Assembly: GCA_036265385.1 (NCBI GenBank)
Contig: DATAPD010000067.1
Coordinates: 1 to 64,000 of the forward strand
Origin: DATAPD01 sp036265385
GTDB lineage: Bacteria; Acidobacteriota; Terriglobia; Terriglobales; Acidobacteriaceae
Direction: 5' to 3'
Length of the DNA stretch: 64,000 nucleotides
The notes beneath the pieces are model-generated. The model was not told where the DNA came from. It did no database searches and saw only the letters and a list, made by a program, of their open reading frames with translations. The translations under genes and the position numbers were made by a program. Positions 9,746 to 18,510 of this stretch are shown here, in pieces (within the stretch, counting starts at the first letter, position 1; each line of letters opens with the position of its first letter).

Positions 9746-10327
9746 GTGCGCTGTTCTACAGTAAAGAGCGTTTTCGGGATTCTTGTCTTCAGCCTGTTGG
9801 TTCACGCATCGGGAATGCCAGGTGTGTGGCTTGATGTTCCTTTTGTTAAACAGGAGAAAAACGGATGTGGCGCTGCCAGCATTGCGATGGTGATGCAGTA
9901 CTGGCAGCGTCAACAATCAGGCGCGCCCGTCATTCCGGACGCGTCGGAGATCCAGAAGACGCTTTACTCGGCCGAAGCAAAAGGGATCCTTGCATCCGAG
10001 ATGGAACATTACCTCAAGGAGCACGGCTTCCGCGTCTTCGTCTTCACTGGCCGATTGGACGATCTTCAGCAACACATCGCAAAGGGTCGGCCGCTGATTG
10101 TTGCGCTCAAACCGAGTACGGGCTCCCGTGCCCTCCACTACGTTGTTATCGCGGGCTTCGATTCTGGAGCAGGTATTGTTCTCAAGAACGATCCCGCGGA
10201 ACGCAAGCTACTCCGGCAATCGTTCAAGGATTTCGAACACGAATGGCAGGCGACCGGGAACTGGACACTGCTCGCCGTTCCCCTCGAAACTCCGACAGTC
10301 GCAACATATCCTGCCGCGTCGCATTAA
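9746..10327 (+). CDS. PA2778-like C39 family cysteine peptidase
   Basis: A 193-residue protein starting at GTG. It has an N-terminal signal-like segment (FGILVFSLLVHASG) and a papain-fold C39-like domain. The catalytic Cys is in NGCGAASIAM, the His in LHYVVIAGF and the Asp in VLKNDPAE. Secreted relatives in this family are not linked to bacteriocin transport. It follows the PA2779-like gene by 9 bases. The TPR gene downstream overlaps it or starts at its end, so the three form one unit. Its substrate is unknown. Confidence 0.85.
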   Translation: MRCSTVKSVFGILVFSLLVHASGMPGVWLDVPFVKQEKNGCGAASIAMVMQYWQRQQSGAPVIPDASEIQKTLYSAEAKGILASEMEHYLKEHGFRVFVFTGRLDDLQQHIAKGRPLIVALKPSTGSRALHYVVIAGFDSGAGIVLKNDPAERKLLRQSFKDFEHEWQATGNWTLLAVPLETPTVATYPAASH

Positions 10328-11985
10328 TCTTCTATCTTCTTCTTCCCGTGTTCTGTCTGTCACAGACGCGAACTCCGCCAGATTTCGATAAGCTCAAATC
10401 CCTCTTCGCCGAACAAAAATGGCGTGAAGTAGCCTCGCTCGCCACGCAAAATCCTGGGCGAAATCCGGAGCTGTACTTTTATGCGGGTGTTGCTTTTGCT
10501 CAGCTGGCCGAATTCGAACAAGCACGATCACAATTGCTGCAGGGCAGGAATGCGCTTCCAGGCGATCCGCGCTTTCCGACGGAGCTTGCGGGAGTTGAAT
10601 TTAAGCAGAAAAAATATTCCGCGGCGGCCGCCTGGCTGCGACGCGCTGCGCGTTTGAATCCTCATGATGAATACGTGAACAATTTTCTTGCGACCGTCTA
10701 TTTTGTTGGTGGCAACCTGGAGGCTGCTCTCAAGTATTGGAATCGCGTGAACCGCCCCCTTGTGGCTTCTGTTGACATACCGAAAGCTCTCCACACGAAT
10801 CCTGTTCTTCTCGATCGTGCTTTGGCATTTTCGCCCGCCGTTCGGCTTACCCTGGCGGATTTCCTCACGAGCGAGGCTCGCTTGGAAGGGTTCGGGGTAT
10901 TTGCGCGTGAACGCTTGCGATTGGCCGCCGCTCAAAACGAAACGTTCGATATTTCGCTAGACGCTCAAGAGCGTAATGGTTTCGGCGCCGACAAATGGCA
11001 GGCGCTTCTCTCAACATTTCGGGGTGTCTTCTACCAGACTGCGTACCCTGAGTACTTCAATTTTCACCGTGCAGCAGTGAACTTCACGTCACTACTTCGC
11101 TGGGACTCAGAAAAAAGAAGAGCTTCTGCATCAATTTCGGGGCCACTCCGAGGCAATCCCAAGCGCCGTTTTAATTTCAATCTGGATCTTCGTAACGAGA
11201 ACTGGGATATCCGCCGTTCTTTTAGCGGCCCAGCTCCAGTACTTGCCTCATTGAACTTACGCAAAATTGCCGCTGGGGCGAATCTCACGTCCTTCAGCAG
11301 TGGTCGTCTCACATGGTCAACCGGGTTGGAAGGTTCCTATCGTGATTACCGCAATGTGTTAGCCGGCTCGGCTCTGACGTCGGATCTTCTTCTCGAAGGC
11401 GCACAGATCAAAGCAACGGCCAATTTTCGATACGATCTTCTGCGCATACCGGAACGAAGATGGACATCGACAGTCTTGGGTAACTCCCAGGTTTCCCGGA
11501 TCTGGTCGGATCCGACTGCGCTGTTCGGCAAGTTCGACGCGGCAATCGACAATAGCTGGTTTCCGCAATTCGAAGAAGACGATTACGAATTCCGGGAAAA
11601 GCTCTCTGCTGGGACGATCACCGGCAGCTTTCCTTTTGATGAACTTTATTCCCTGGGACTTGAGCGGGACAACGATCTTTGGCTTCGCGCGCACATCGGT
11701 ACTCGCGATGGTCGAAAGGGAAGTGCTCCCTTGGGACGCACATACTTCCTCTCGAACGCTGAGATCAACAAAACCCTGTACAGCAACGGTATCCTCTCAT
11801 TACGTCTGGCGCCATTCCTCGATTCCGGTAAGATTACGGGTCCCGCCAGCCTTGGCTCGAACAAGTGGCTATGGGACACAGGTGCGCAAGTGAAGCTGCG
11901 GGTTCTTTCTGTGGGTTTCACTTTCATTTATGGCAAGGACCTGCGCACCGGCAACAATGCTTTCTACTTAACGGCCACACGATAG
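10243..11985 (+). CDS. secreted TPR protein with probable C-terminal outer-membrane beta-barrel
   Basis: About 580 residues if the ATG at 10243 is used. A hydrophobic signal (VALIFYLLLPVFCLSQ) begins near 10311, so a non-ATG start close to the peptidase stop is also possible. TPR-like repeats cover roughly residues 45-165 (PELYFYAGVAFAQLAEFEQA). The last 350 residues are rich in alternating aromatic and polar strands and end in NAFYLTATR, as in outer-membrane barrels. Its position after the PA2779/PA2778-like pair suggests a shared envelope or export function, which is inference. The frame stays open upstream to 9865, but that part is a shadow of the peptidase. Confidence 0.7.
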   Translation: MAGDRELDTARRSPRNSDSRNISCRVALIFYLLLPVFCLSQTRTPPDFDKLKSLFAEQKWREVASLATQNPGRNPELYFYAGVAFAQLAEFEQARSQLLQGRNALPGDPRFPTELAGVEFKQKKYSAAAAWLRRAARLNPHDEYVNNFLATVYFVGGNLEAALKYWNRVNRPLVASVDIPKALHTNPVLLDRALAFSPAVRLTLADFLTSEARLEGFGVFARERLRLAAAQNETFDISLDAQERNGFGADKWQALLSTFRGVFYQTAYPEYFNFHRAAVNFTSLLRWDSEKRRASASISGPLRGNPKRRFNFNLDLRNENWDIRRSFSGPAPVLASLNLRKIAAGANLTSFSSGRLTWSTGLEGSYRDYRNVLAGSALTSDLLLEGAQIKATANFRYDLLRIPERRWTSTVLGNSQVSRIWSDPTALFGKFDAAIDNSWFPQFEEDDYEFREKLSAGTITGSFPFDELYSLGLERDNDLWLRAHIGTRDGRKGSAPLGRTYFLSNAEINKTLYSNGILSLRLAPFLDSGKITGPASLGSNKWLWDTGAQVKLRVLSVGFTFIYGKDLRTGNNAFYLTATR

Positions 11986-12012
11986 ACGTGAGTGGCAGGG
12001 ACCCTGGATCAC

Positions 12013-13293
12013 ATGTGGAAGCAGAAACTCATTGCATTTTTTCCCGAGGCGGCCTACGGCCCCGCCCTTAATTCCGTCGGGATCGCGCAAGCCTGCGAAC
12101 GCCTTGGACACAAAGCTGTCTTCCTCACGGCAGCGGATATGGCTGGCGTCTATTCCGGGTATGGTTTTCAGGAGTTCATCGTCAAGATGGCTCCGCCCAT
12201 GGCCGCCGACGAGGCGGCTCAATATTGGCAGAACTTCATCAACGGACATATCCCTAATTTCAACAAATCCCCTTATGACCAGATTGACAACTACGTCCGT
12301 GATTGTTGGGATGCGATTGTGGATACGGCAATATGGGCGCAGAAGGACCTGCCCAGCGTTCTGAATGAAGTTCAGCCCGATCTGGTTTGCGTTGATAACG
12401 TCATTCTCTTTCCGGCAATAAAACAGTTCGGGAAACCATGGGTGCGGATCATTTCATGCAGTGAGAACGAAATTCCTGATCCGGATATTCCGCCGCATCT
12501 CTCGGGGTGCGGTCAAAGCGATAAAGCCTGTTTCGAAAAGTTCGAAAGCAAATTCTGCGAAGTGATCCGGCCGATTCACGAGCGCTTCAATGCTTTTCTT
12601 GCTGAGAATCATGAAAGCGCTTATCCGCTCGGGCAGTTTTTCGAAGCGTCCCCTTATCTCAATCTCCTGCTATATCCGGAGTCGGTCAAATTTCGGCGTC
12701 GCTCCCCGCTGGACCTCAAGCGGTTTCAGTATCTGGAGGGGTGTGTACGTCGCGAGCAGCCTTACGACATCCCGACGTTTCAGAAGAACTCCATTGCTCC
12801 TCTTCTTTATGTAAGCTTTGGATCACTGGGCTCCGGCGATACGGCAACGATAGAACGTCTGATCAACGCTCTTGGCCAGATGCCGGTCCGAGCTCTCGTC
12901 AATGTTGGCGGATACCGTGACGCTTACCGGAATGTGCCAACAAACATCATTCTGGATAAGTGGTTCCCACAACCTTCCGTCATTCCGCAAGTGGATGCCG
13001 TCATTCATCATGGAGGAAACAACAGCTTCACCGAATGTCTCTATTTCGGAAAGCCGTCGATCATCATGCCTTATGTATGGGACGGCCACGACAATGCAAC
13101 CCGGGTTGATGAAACGGGTCACGGTATCAAGATGCATCGTGCCGAATGGACGAATAAAGAGCTCGCACAGAATGTGCACTTTATCTTGCACGATCAGGCA
13201 ATGCAGCAACGCCTGCATACCACCTCGGCACACATGCGCCGACAGCCAGGCCCCGAGAAAGCTGCGAAACTTTTAGATGACTTGCTTCGTTAA
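12013..13293 (+). CDS. glycosyltransferase, family 1 (UGT/MGT type)
   Basis: A 426-residue GT-B enzyme. The N-terminal acceptor domain starts LIAFFPEAAYGPALNSVGIA. A linker precedes the nucleotide-sugar domain, which has LYVSFGSLGSGD and the family-1 signature HHGGNNSFTE...GKPSIIMPYVWDGHDN. These enzymes move a sugar from UDP or dTDP to small lipophilic acceptors; the acceptor here cannot be told. I chose the ATG at 12013. The frame also opens at a GTG at 11992, only six bases after the preceding stop. It is probably co-transcribed with the TPR/barrel gene and the cupin gene. Confidence 0.88.
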   Translation: MWKQKLIAFFPEAAYGPALNSVGIAQACERLGHKAVFLTAADMAGVYSGYGFQEFIVKMAPPMAADEAAQYWQNFINGHIPNFNKSPYDQIDNYVRDCWDAIVDTAIWAQKDLPSVLNEVQPDLVCVDNVILFPAIKQFGKPWVRIISCSENEIPDPDIPPHLSGCGQSDKACFEKFESKFCEVIRPIHERFNAFLAENHESAYPLGQFFEASPYLNLLLYPESVKFRRRSPLDLKRFQYLEGCVRREQPYDIPTFQKNSIAPLLYVSFGSLGSGDTATIERLINALGQMPVRALVNVGGYRDAYRNVPTNIILDKWFPQPSVIPQVDAVIHHGGNNSFTECLYFGKPSIIMPYVWDGHDNATRVDETGHGIKMHRAEWTNKELAQNVHFILHDQAMQQRLHTTSAHMRRQPGPEKAAKLLDDLLR

Positions 13294-13301
13294 AGATATT
13301 T

Positions 13302-13332
13302 TCTGACTACTAGCTACTGACTACGGACTACT
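13302..13332 (+). promoter_or_regulatory. low-complexity CTGACTACT-type leader
   Basis: The bases between the glycosyltransferase and the cupin start are quasi-repeats of gactact, running directly into the ATG with no Shine-Dalgarno-like site. Similar leaders precede ggt (26,870-26,919) and, in a TAATTGCTAA version, the arginase gene (31,124-31,167). Confidence 0.5.
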
Positions 13333-14046
13333 ATGCTCTTCAACCTGACTTCCTCCGCCCCTCATATCTGGCCGGTTTCGCAATGGGATCATCAAGCTTC
13401 GCAAAGTGGAGGTCCGCACGCTTCTTCGGCACTAACGCAGGATCTTGTTCTTTACATTCAATCCAGCCCGATGTTCCAGATCGGTATACAAAAATGGAAG
13501 CCCGGCAGCTTTCAACAGTATTTTCCATTTGATCAGCTTCGTTATTTTTTTGCTGGTCGCGGAACATTTCGTTCAAACACAGGTGAATTGATCGAAGTGG
13601 GACCTGGAACTGCCGTCCACTTCAAAACAGGATGGAGTGGAACTCTCGACGTCGCACACCCACTGCACGCAACTTACGTCAGTTGCGAAGGTGGAGTATC
13701 GGATACAACTCCAGTGCTCCGCGATGTATTGAAGGCCGGGCCCCTCAAAGAATGGGGACCAGTGTCCAAACCTTTGGAAGGTGTCTCGCAAACGGCTGGA
13801 ATTCTTTTGAGCCGTGAGCCCGATCGGCGCGCCGAAAGCGGCATTTGGACCTGCACGCCCGGGCTGTGGCGATGCGAGCTCAAAAGCGACGAGTTCTGTC
13901 ACTTTCTCGCCGGTTCTTCGACCTATACGCATGACAATGGCGAAATTATCGAGGTCCGTCCCGACACCCTGGCGTGTTTCCCTAAAGGCTGGAAGGGACA
14001 ATGCCGTGTGCACGAGACGGTGCGCAAGGTCTACATCATCCGCTGA
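13333..14046 (+). CDS. two-domain cupin (DUF861-like)
   Basis: A 237-residue protein with two cupin-2/DUF861-like units. The first has RYFFAGRGTFRSNTGELIEV and GPGTAVHFKTGWSGT at about residues 70-115. The second has CHFLAGSSTYTHDNGEIIEV and FPKGWKGQ at about residues 190-230. Such beta-barrels bind small ligands or catalyse simple conversions, for example ureidoglycolate lyase-like reactions. The usual His metal ligands are not obvious in either unit, so an enzyme activity is doubtful. It lies 39 bases after the glycosyltransferase, on the same strand. Confidence 0.75.
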   Translation: MLFNLTSSAPHIWPVSQWDHQASQSGGPHASSALTQDLVLYIQSSPMFQIGIQKWKPGSFQQYFPFDQLRYFFAGRGTFRSNTGELIEVGPGTAVHFKTGWSGTLDVAHPLHATYVSCEGGVSDTTPVLRDVLKAGPLKEWGPVSKPLEGVSQTAGILLSREPDRRAESGIWTCTPGLWRCELKSDEFCHFLAGSSTYTHDNGEIIEVRPDTLACFPKGWKGQCRVHETVRKVYIIR

Positions 14047-14049
14047 CCA

Positions 14050-14583
14050 CTAGTGATCCATTCGCGAGCCTGAAGACGCTTGCGTAATTTCGCCGCATGC
14101 GATCCGGTCCCCCGCATTTCCCGCCGGATCTGTCTTCATGTCGTCCGCTTTCGCATGAATCACTAACGCTGTGCCGCCATTTGTAAACAGCGAGTGGGGA
14201 CCTTCGGTCAATGTGACGTCTTTACTCATCAAAGAGACCTTCGCCTTGCCCTCAGGCTTAACTGTGAAGTTCGGCAAGTCTCCGGCATGGTGTCCCTCTG
14301 GATTCTGCAGTCCGTGCTTCTTGCTTTCGGGGTTAAAGTGCGGCCCTGCCGATTTGAAATCCGGAGCCTCGCATTTTGCGTTCTGATGAAAATGCGCCAC
14401 ATGTTCTCCAGGCGGCAATCCGGTCAAGTCTAGCTTGATCGCGACTCCATCCTTTTTGCTCGATAAAGTTGCGGTGCCGACGCTTTGCCCCTTTGCGTCT
14501 TTCAGTTCAACCACCTTCTTTTCAGCGGCGAATGCCATTACGGCAAATGCCAGAACGAACCCGAGTGTGAGGATCTGTTTCAT
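14050..14583 (-). CDS. sodC: Cu/Zn superoxide dismutase
   Basis: A 177-residue exported protein with an N-terminal signal peptide (ILTLGFVLAFAVMAFAAEKK). It keeps the family metal ligands: HFHQNAKCE (HxH), GPHFNP, GHHAGDLPN and ALVIHAKADD. It also keeps the disulfide cysteines (AKCEAP, RIACGEI) and the active-site Arg in GNAGDRIACG. It dismutates superoxide in the periplasm. It is convergent with the cupin gene, three bases from its stop codon, and is followed by a separate minus-strand ligase/acyltransferase gene on its upstream side. It appears complete and functional. Confidence 0.93.
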   Translation of the reverse strand: MKQILTLGFVLAFAVMAFAAEKKVVELKDAKGQSVGTATLSSKKDGVAIKLDLTGLPPGEHVAHFHQNAKCEAPDFKSAGPHFNPESKKHGLQNPEGHHAGDLPNFTVKPEGKAKVSLMSKDVTLTEGPHSLFTNGGTALVIHAKADDMKTDPAGNAGDRIACGEITQASSGSRMDH

Positions 14584-14640
14584 AGGACGAAGATTATAGC
14601 CCTCGAAACAGATCTGCGGCCCGTCCTCAGTTTTGGGGAT

Positions 14641-17151
14641 TCAGAGTTGAGCGACTGCTCGTTGCAGCGCAGCAGCGACTTCCTCTGGCGTACTTTCGGT
14701 AGAAAATTCGATGGGTGATCCGATCCTTACTTGAATCTGGCCGGGCCGCGCGAACTTTCGTCCTGCTTTTTTAACTTCGTATAAACCATCGATTCGCATT
14801 GGGACGACAGGTATTCCGAGATTGTTGGTCAACAGCCCAATACCACTTCGAAATGGATTCAGCTTGCCATCCGTCGTGTGGCGGCCTTCCGGGAAAATAA
14901 GAATGCTGTAACCCTTGTCGACTGCTTCCCCGGCATACGCAAAACTCCGACGGTATCCAGCCTCACGGGGAAGTGGGAAAAGGTTTAGCAAGCTAACGCC
15001 CAGGAACCATTCGACTCGGCTGAACAATCTGCGCCACCATGCTGCGTTCGCTTCTGGTGTGCGGAGAAGTTCGAGTGCTTCTCCGCCAGTAGCTGTAGCA
15101 AGTTGATGCCGCAGTCGAGCTGGCAGGGCAGCCTGGATAAAACCAACATCCACGTCATCAATGTGATTGGAAACCACCAGCACCGGTCCGCGAACATTTT
15201 TAAGATTGTTCCGCCCAAGAATCTTCGGCCAACCCAGGAGCACGATGGCAGGCCGCACCAGTACGTAAAAGGCCACGGCGCGGATCCAGGCTACCGGCCA
15301 CGCGAGGGTCCACCCTGGATAGTGATATCGGCGGCCTTGCGTTGGCTGTCCCTGCAACAGGTCTGCGATTTCTCCGGCAGAGTCTGCCTGCGCAAATCGA
15401 GCTTCGCTTAAATCAACCTGGTAGCGTTCTTCAAGCGCGCTGAGCAACTCAACCCGTTCCAGAGAACTGAGTTTTAAGTCTTCATCCAATTTCACATTCC
15501 GGGCCAACTCAGCAGGTGTGCGACCCGCAATTTTCCCAATCAGTTGTGCAATCGCTTCTGTGCTCCGGTCGCCGTTCGCTCGGGACTGAATTTTTGCTTC
15601 GCTGATCTCGCGGATCAACTGTCGCTTCGGCTTTTGCGTTGATGTTCTGGGAAAATCCGGCTCTGGCCAGACCTGCCATACTCGAATGCGTTGGTACTCC
15701 GCCAGCTTGCTATTCGCCCGATCAATCGCCGCGCTCAGTTGATCTCTGTCCGCTCTTGAAATCAGCACAGCGCAAGGTTCTTCATTGCCGTTCGTCGTCA
15801 CTGGCACAACTACGCAATCTTTCACTTCAGGCTGCGTGCGCAAGGCTGCTTCCAAATCTTCCGGATAGATATTCATTCCGGCCGATGTGACGATCGTCTC
15901 TTTCTTCCGCCCTTTGAAGTAAAGATTCCCCTCGGGATCCAGGGCGCCCATGTCTCCCGTTCGATACCAGCCTTGTTCTCCTTCAATTGGCTGGAGCGAA
16001 CCCTCAGCCCAGCGTGCGTTGGCAACCCCTCCGCCGCGCACGAGAATCTCGCCGTCGTCGGCAAGCTTCACCTCGCGTCCAGGCAGAATCTTGCCGATAG
16101 AACCCTTTCCCACGCGAAAGGGGTGATTGACGCTCACGAGCGAAGTTGTCTCCGTCAAGCCGTAGCCTTGGATCACAGCGAAGCCAAGTCTTCGCCAGAA
16201 CTCTTCCGTCTCTCGGTCCAGTGCCGCTCCGCCGCAGATGCAGGCCCAAAACTTCAGCCCGAATCTCCAATGCACTCTCCGGAACATCCACCAGCGACGG
16301 AAATAATGTTTGTCGGCAGCTTGAATCAGCTTTTCCTCAAATCCCGCCTGCTGGTCCCATTCTGCTTTGATTTTGTCCCGCAAGGACTGCAGCATCCTCG
16401 GAACCGCGACGAGAACGGAAACGCGCTCCCGCCGGATCGTTTCGATCACTTCGGCCGGGCTGAGGACGTTCTGAAAAATCACGGTCCCGGACATGATGGG
16501 TGGCAGATACAGCGCCAGGAACTGCCCGAACACGTGGCTCAGTGGTAGCAGGTTCAGAAAACGGATCGGATGCACCCACCGTTCGTATTTCAGGTACTTG
16601 CGGATCTCTTCTTCCAACGGTCCGATATTAGCGAGCACATTGCCATGGGTGATCACTACACCCTTCGGTTCGGCAGTGGTGCCGGACGTGAAAACAATTT
16701 GCAGAATGTCGGAATGGTTGAGTTCGGGACTGCGAAATGATGATGCCGCTTTCAGCCCCTTCCCGAGCTCTCCAACAATGAATGGAGATTGCTCACGTAG
16801 ATCTCCTGCATGTTGCCGCGAACAGAACACAGCTTTTGCCTGGACCTGAGCCGCAACTCGACGCGCAAAATCTGAGGACGCAGCATCGTCCATGGGCACC
16901 ACAACCACTCCCGCCAAGACGCATGCGATAAAGGCCACCACCCACTCCGCGCTGTTCTCCGCCCACAAAAGAGCGCGATCGCCCTTGCTCAGGCCTCGCT
17001 GCTCTAATTCATGGCCGAGCCCTGACGCACGCTCGTAGACCTCGGCATAACTCCAACGCTCGGCCCGATAGCCGCGCCGATTCACGAAGGCACACTCCGA
17101 GCCGTTTTGCCCGAAGTTTTCGAAGAAAGAGGCCAGTGACCTGTGTTCCAT
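14641..17151 (-). CDS. AMP-forming ligase - acyl carrier - 1-acylglycerol-phosphate acyltransferase fusion
   Basis: An 836-residue Aas-like fusion. Residues 1 to about 510 form an acyl-adenylating ligase (IVFTSGTTAEPKGVV, QGYGLTETTSLV, YRTGDMGALDPEGNLYFKGR). Residues about 530-600 form a carrier domain with the phosphopantetheine serine in DLKLSSLERVELL. Residues about 610-836 form a PlsC-type acyltransferase with the HX4D box NHIDDVD and the glycerophosphate-binding FPEGRHTTDG. Such a chain could activate a fatty acid, load it on its own carrier and transfer it to a lysophospholipid. This is inferred from the domains. It is monocistronic and complete. Confidence 0.88.
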   Translation of the reverse strand: MEHRSLASFFENFGQNGSECAFVNRRGYRAERWSYAEVYERASGLGHELEQRGLSKGDRALLWAENSAEWVVAFIACVLAGVVVVPMDDAASSDFARRVAAQVQAKAVFCSRQHAGDLREQSPFIVGELGKGLKAASSFRSPELNHSDILQIVFTSGTTAEPKGVVITHGNVLANIGPLEEEIRKYLKYERWVHPIRFLNLLPLSHVFGQFLALYLPPIMSGTVIFQNVLSPAEVIETIRRERVSVLVAVPRMLQSLRDKIKAEWDQQAGFEEKLIQAADKHYFRRWWMFRRVHWRFGLKFWACICGGAALDRETEEFWRRLGFAVIQGYGLTETTSLVSVNHPFRVGKGSIGKILPGREVKLADDGEILVRGGGVANARWAEGSLQPIEGEQGWYRTGDMGALDPEGNLYFKGRKKETIVTSAGMNIYPEDLEAALRTQPEVKDCVVVPVTTNGNEEPCAVLISRADRDQLSAAIDRANSKLAEYQRIRVWQVWPEPDFPRTSTQKPKRQLIREISEAKIQSRANGDRSTEAIAQLIGKIAGRTPAELARNVKLDEDLKLSSLERVELLSALEERYQVDLSEARFAQADSAGEIADLLQGQPTQGRRYHYPGWTLAWPVAWIRAVAFYVLVRPAIVLLGWPKILGRNNLKNVRGPVLVVSNHIDDVDVGFIQAALPARLRHQLATATGGEALELLRTPEANAAWWRRLFSRVEWFLGVSLLNLFPLPREAGYRRSFAYAGEAVDKGYSILIFPEGRHTTDGKLNPFRSGIGLLTNNLGIPVVPMRIDGLYEVKKAGRKFARPGQIQVRIGSPIEFSTESTPEEVAAALQRAVAQL

Positions 17152-17249
17152 GCAGCTAGGGCAAAACCTCGATAAAAGCTGTGGGTTGCCCTCTATGGAA
17201 GTTTAGTAGCAAAATGCTTCACTCGCGAGGACGAGCGTTTTCTTCCGGT

Positions 17250-17756
17250 ATGCATCGTTTGTGGTTTCAAATCTTACCGCTGGTGTTGTTGCTGTCCGGT
17301 TGCCATACGGCTCCGCCCAGCGAGTCGCAAAAAGCCACGCTTGCTGTAAGCGGCTCTGCCGCATCTTCTCAAGCCAAGCGAAATCTCGATCTGGATGAAG
17401 CGGCGGGCGGGCACGTTCTCCGCAAGCACGTTGGACGTTCTGACGACGAATTGAGAGAACGACTCCGCCATGATCGTTACATCAGCGCAGCTTCCAGCTA
17501 CACCGATCGGGACACCGCGGAGCGCGCGATTGCAGCCGCTATTTCACAGCAGCAAACGAAAATCGAGCGGTGGCTGGCCCGTTCTGGAGGGCATGCAAAC
17601 CTGGTTCTGGATTACGACTCCGATCAGCCGATTGGGCGCTCTCTGGACCGCGGCGATGATCGTCCGAGACCCTGTTCTCATGCCGTCGTTGTCTTGAAAT
17701 GGATTGCTCCTTCTGATTATTACGTTCTCACTTCTTACCCGGAGTGCCGCAAATGA
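17250..17756 (+). CDS. lipoprotein-anchored bacterial RNase A-like (CdiA-CT type) toxin domain
   Basis: A 168-residue protein. The ATG at 17250 starts a classic lipoprotein signal (LPLVLLLSGC, lipid-acceptor Cys18). Residues about 49-166 match the bacterial RNase A-like domain first described at CdiA C-termini: GGHVLRKHVG (His55, His60), ISAASSYTDRDTAERAI, LVLDYDSDQPIGRSL and YYVLTSYPE. In that family the conserved His and the Thr-x-Tyr-Pro region form the ribonuclease active site. Normally the domain ends a large toxin; here it stands alone behind a lipobox. The next gene overlaps by ATGA and looks like its immunity protein. In-frame codons also exist from 17181, but they give no lipobox at the N-terminus. 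Confidence 0.8.
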   Translation: MHRLWFQILPLVLLLSGCHTAPPSESQKATLAVSGSAASSQAKRNLDLDEAAGGHVLRKHVGRSDDELRERLRHDRYISAASSYTDRDTAERAIAAAISQQQTKIERWLARSGGHANLVLDYDSDQPIGRSLDRGDDRPRPCSHAVVVLKWIAPSDYYVLTSYPECRK

Positions 17757-18109
17757 GCCAGAAAGATCCGGCGAAAATCTCTGCCGCGAATTTCCAAAAT
17801 CTCCACAGATTTCTGCGCGGCTACTTCCACCAGGATTTAACCGACGAATACGGTACGCCACAAGAAGCTGCGGAAACATTTTGCGAGGACGCGGACACGG
17901 AGGAGCGTCTCGCTGTGGCCCGAGAGTGGGCACATTTCATGGAATCAACGCATGGCCGATCCGTCACGGAGGTCAATCATCTTCTAGCCGACAAGTTGGG
18001 GGCTGGCGTCCGACTCTCGGAGGAGGACCTGGAACAGGTCAATGAAACCTTCTTACGCTACCTCAAGCCCAAGACACGCAATCACCACGAAGACGAACAA
18101 GATGATTGA
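17753..18109 (+). CDS. CdiI-like immunity protein
   Basis: A 118-residue acidic cytoplasmic-type protein with no signal. FQNLHRFLRGYFHQDLTDEY near residues 11-30, then GTPQEAAETFCEDADTEERL, matches the CdiI_2-type contact-dependent-inhibition immunity family. Its ATG overlaps the toxin stop (ATGA), which implies translational coupling. The tail is Glu/Asp/His-rich (HHEDEQDD). Its role is inferred to be neutralising the RNase domain encoded just upstream. The frame also opens at a GTG at 17744, but the ATGA start is the better one. Confidence 0.78.
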   Translation: MSQKDPAKISAANFQNLHRFLRGYFHQDLTDEYGTPQEAAETFCEDADTEERLAVAREWAHFMESTHGRSVTEVNHLLADKLGAGVRLSEEDLEQVNETFLRYLKPKTRNHHEDEQDD

Positions 18110-18138
18110 TATAGGAGTGCTATGCAGGCACTTAACAT

Positions 18139-18510
18139 TCAGATCAGGCCTTGTTTCACCCGCCTGAGAAAATCCTCACCCTCTTTTTTTGCTTCTTCAA
18201 TCATTTTGCTGTTGGATCGGTACTCCAGTTCGATCTCCTGAAGTGTCACTTCCACGGCATCCTTTGGTTTGAAGCCGCGCATTACGAGCTTGCGGGCGCG
18301 TTCGGTCACGTTCGGTCCGTCGTATCTCTTGATCCGCGCGGCGAAACCATTGCAATCATGTTTCTGAAAATTGTGGGAGGCCAACCGATCGTAAGCATCC
18401 TTGGCTTCAGGATCGTTCAATAACTCTGGAACTGCGAAAAGCCACTCGCATTCCGAACAGCCCCAGCCACGGGTTTGATCGTTTGCGATCCAGGTGAGCC
18501 AGCGGGCCAT
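18139..18510 (-). CDS. small putative zinc-binding protein
   Basis: A 123-residue protein that I do not recognise by name. The N-terminal GWGCSECEWLF (CxxC), followed after about 25 residues by HNFQKHDC, looks like a CCHH/C zinc knuckle. The rest is charged and helical (AVEVTLQEIELEYRSNSKMI, then EEAKKEGEDFLRRVKQ). It is convergent with the immunity gene. It could be a small regulatory or nucleic-acid-binding protein; nothing decides this. Confidence 0.65.
   Translation of the reverse strand: MARWLTWIANDQTRGWGCSECEWLFAVPELLNDPEAKDAYDRLASHNFQKHDCNGFAARIKRYDGPNVTERARKLVMRGFKPKDAVEVTLQEIELEYRSNSKMIEEAKKEGEDFLRRVKQGLI

Noticed and set aside
9865..10242. Extended N-terminus of the TPR/barrel gene
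   Set aside because: This part overlaps the C39-like peptidase in another frame and has Arg-rich shadow composition. The signal-like segment starts much later.
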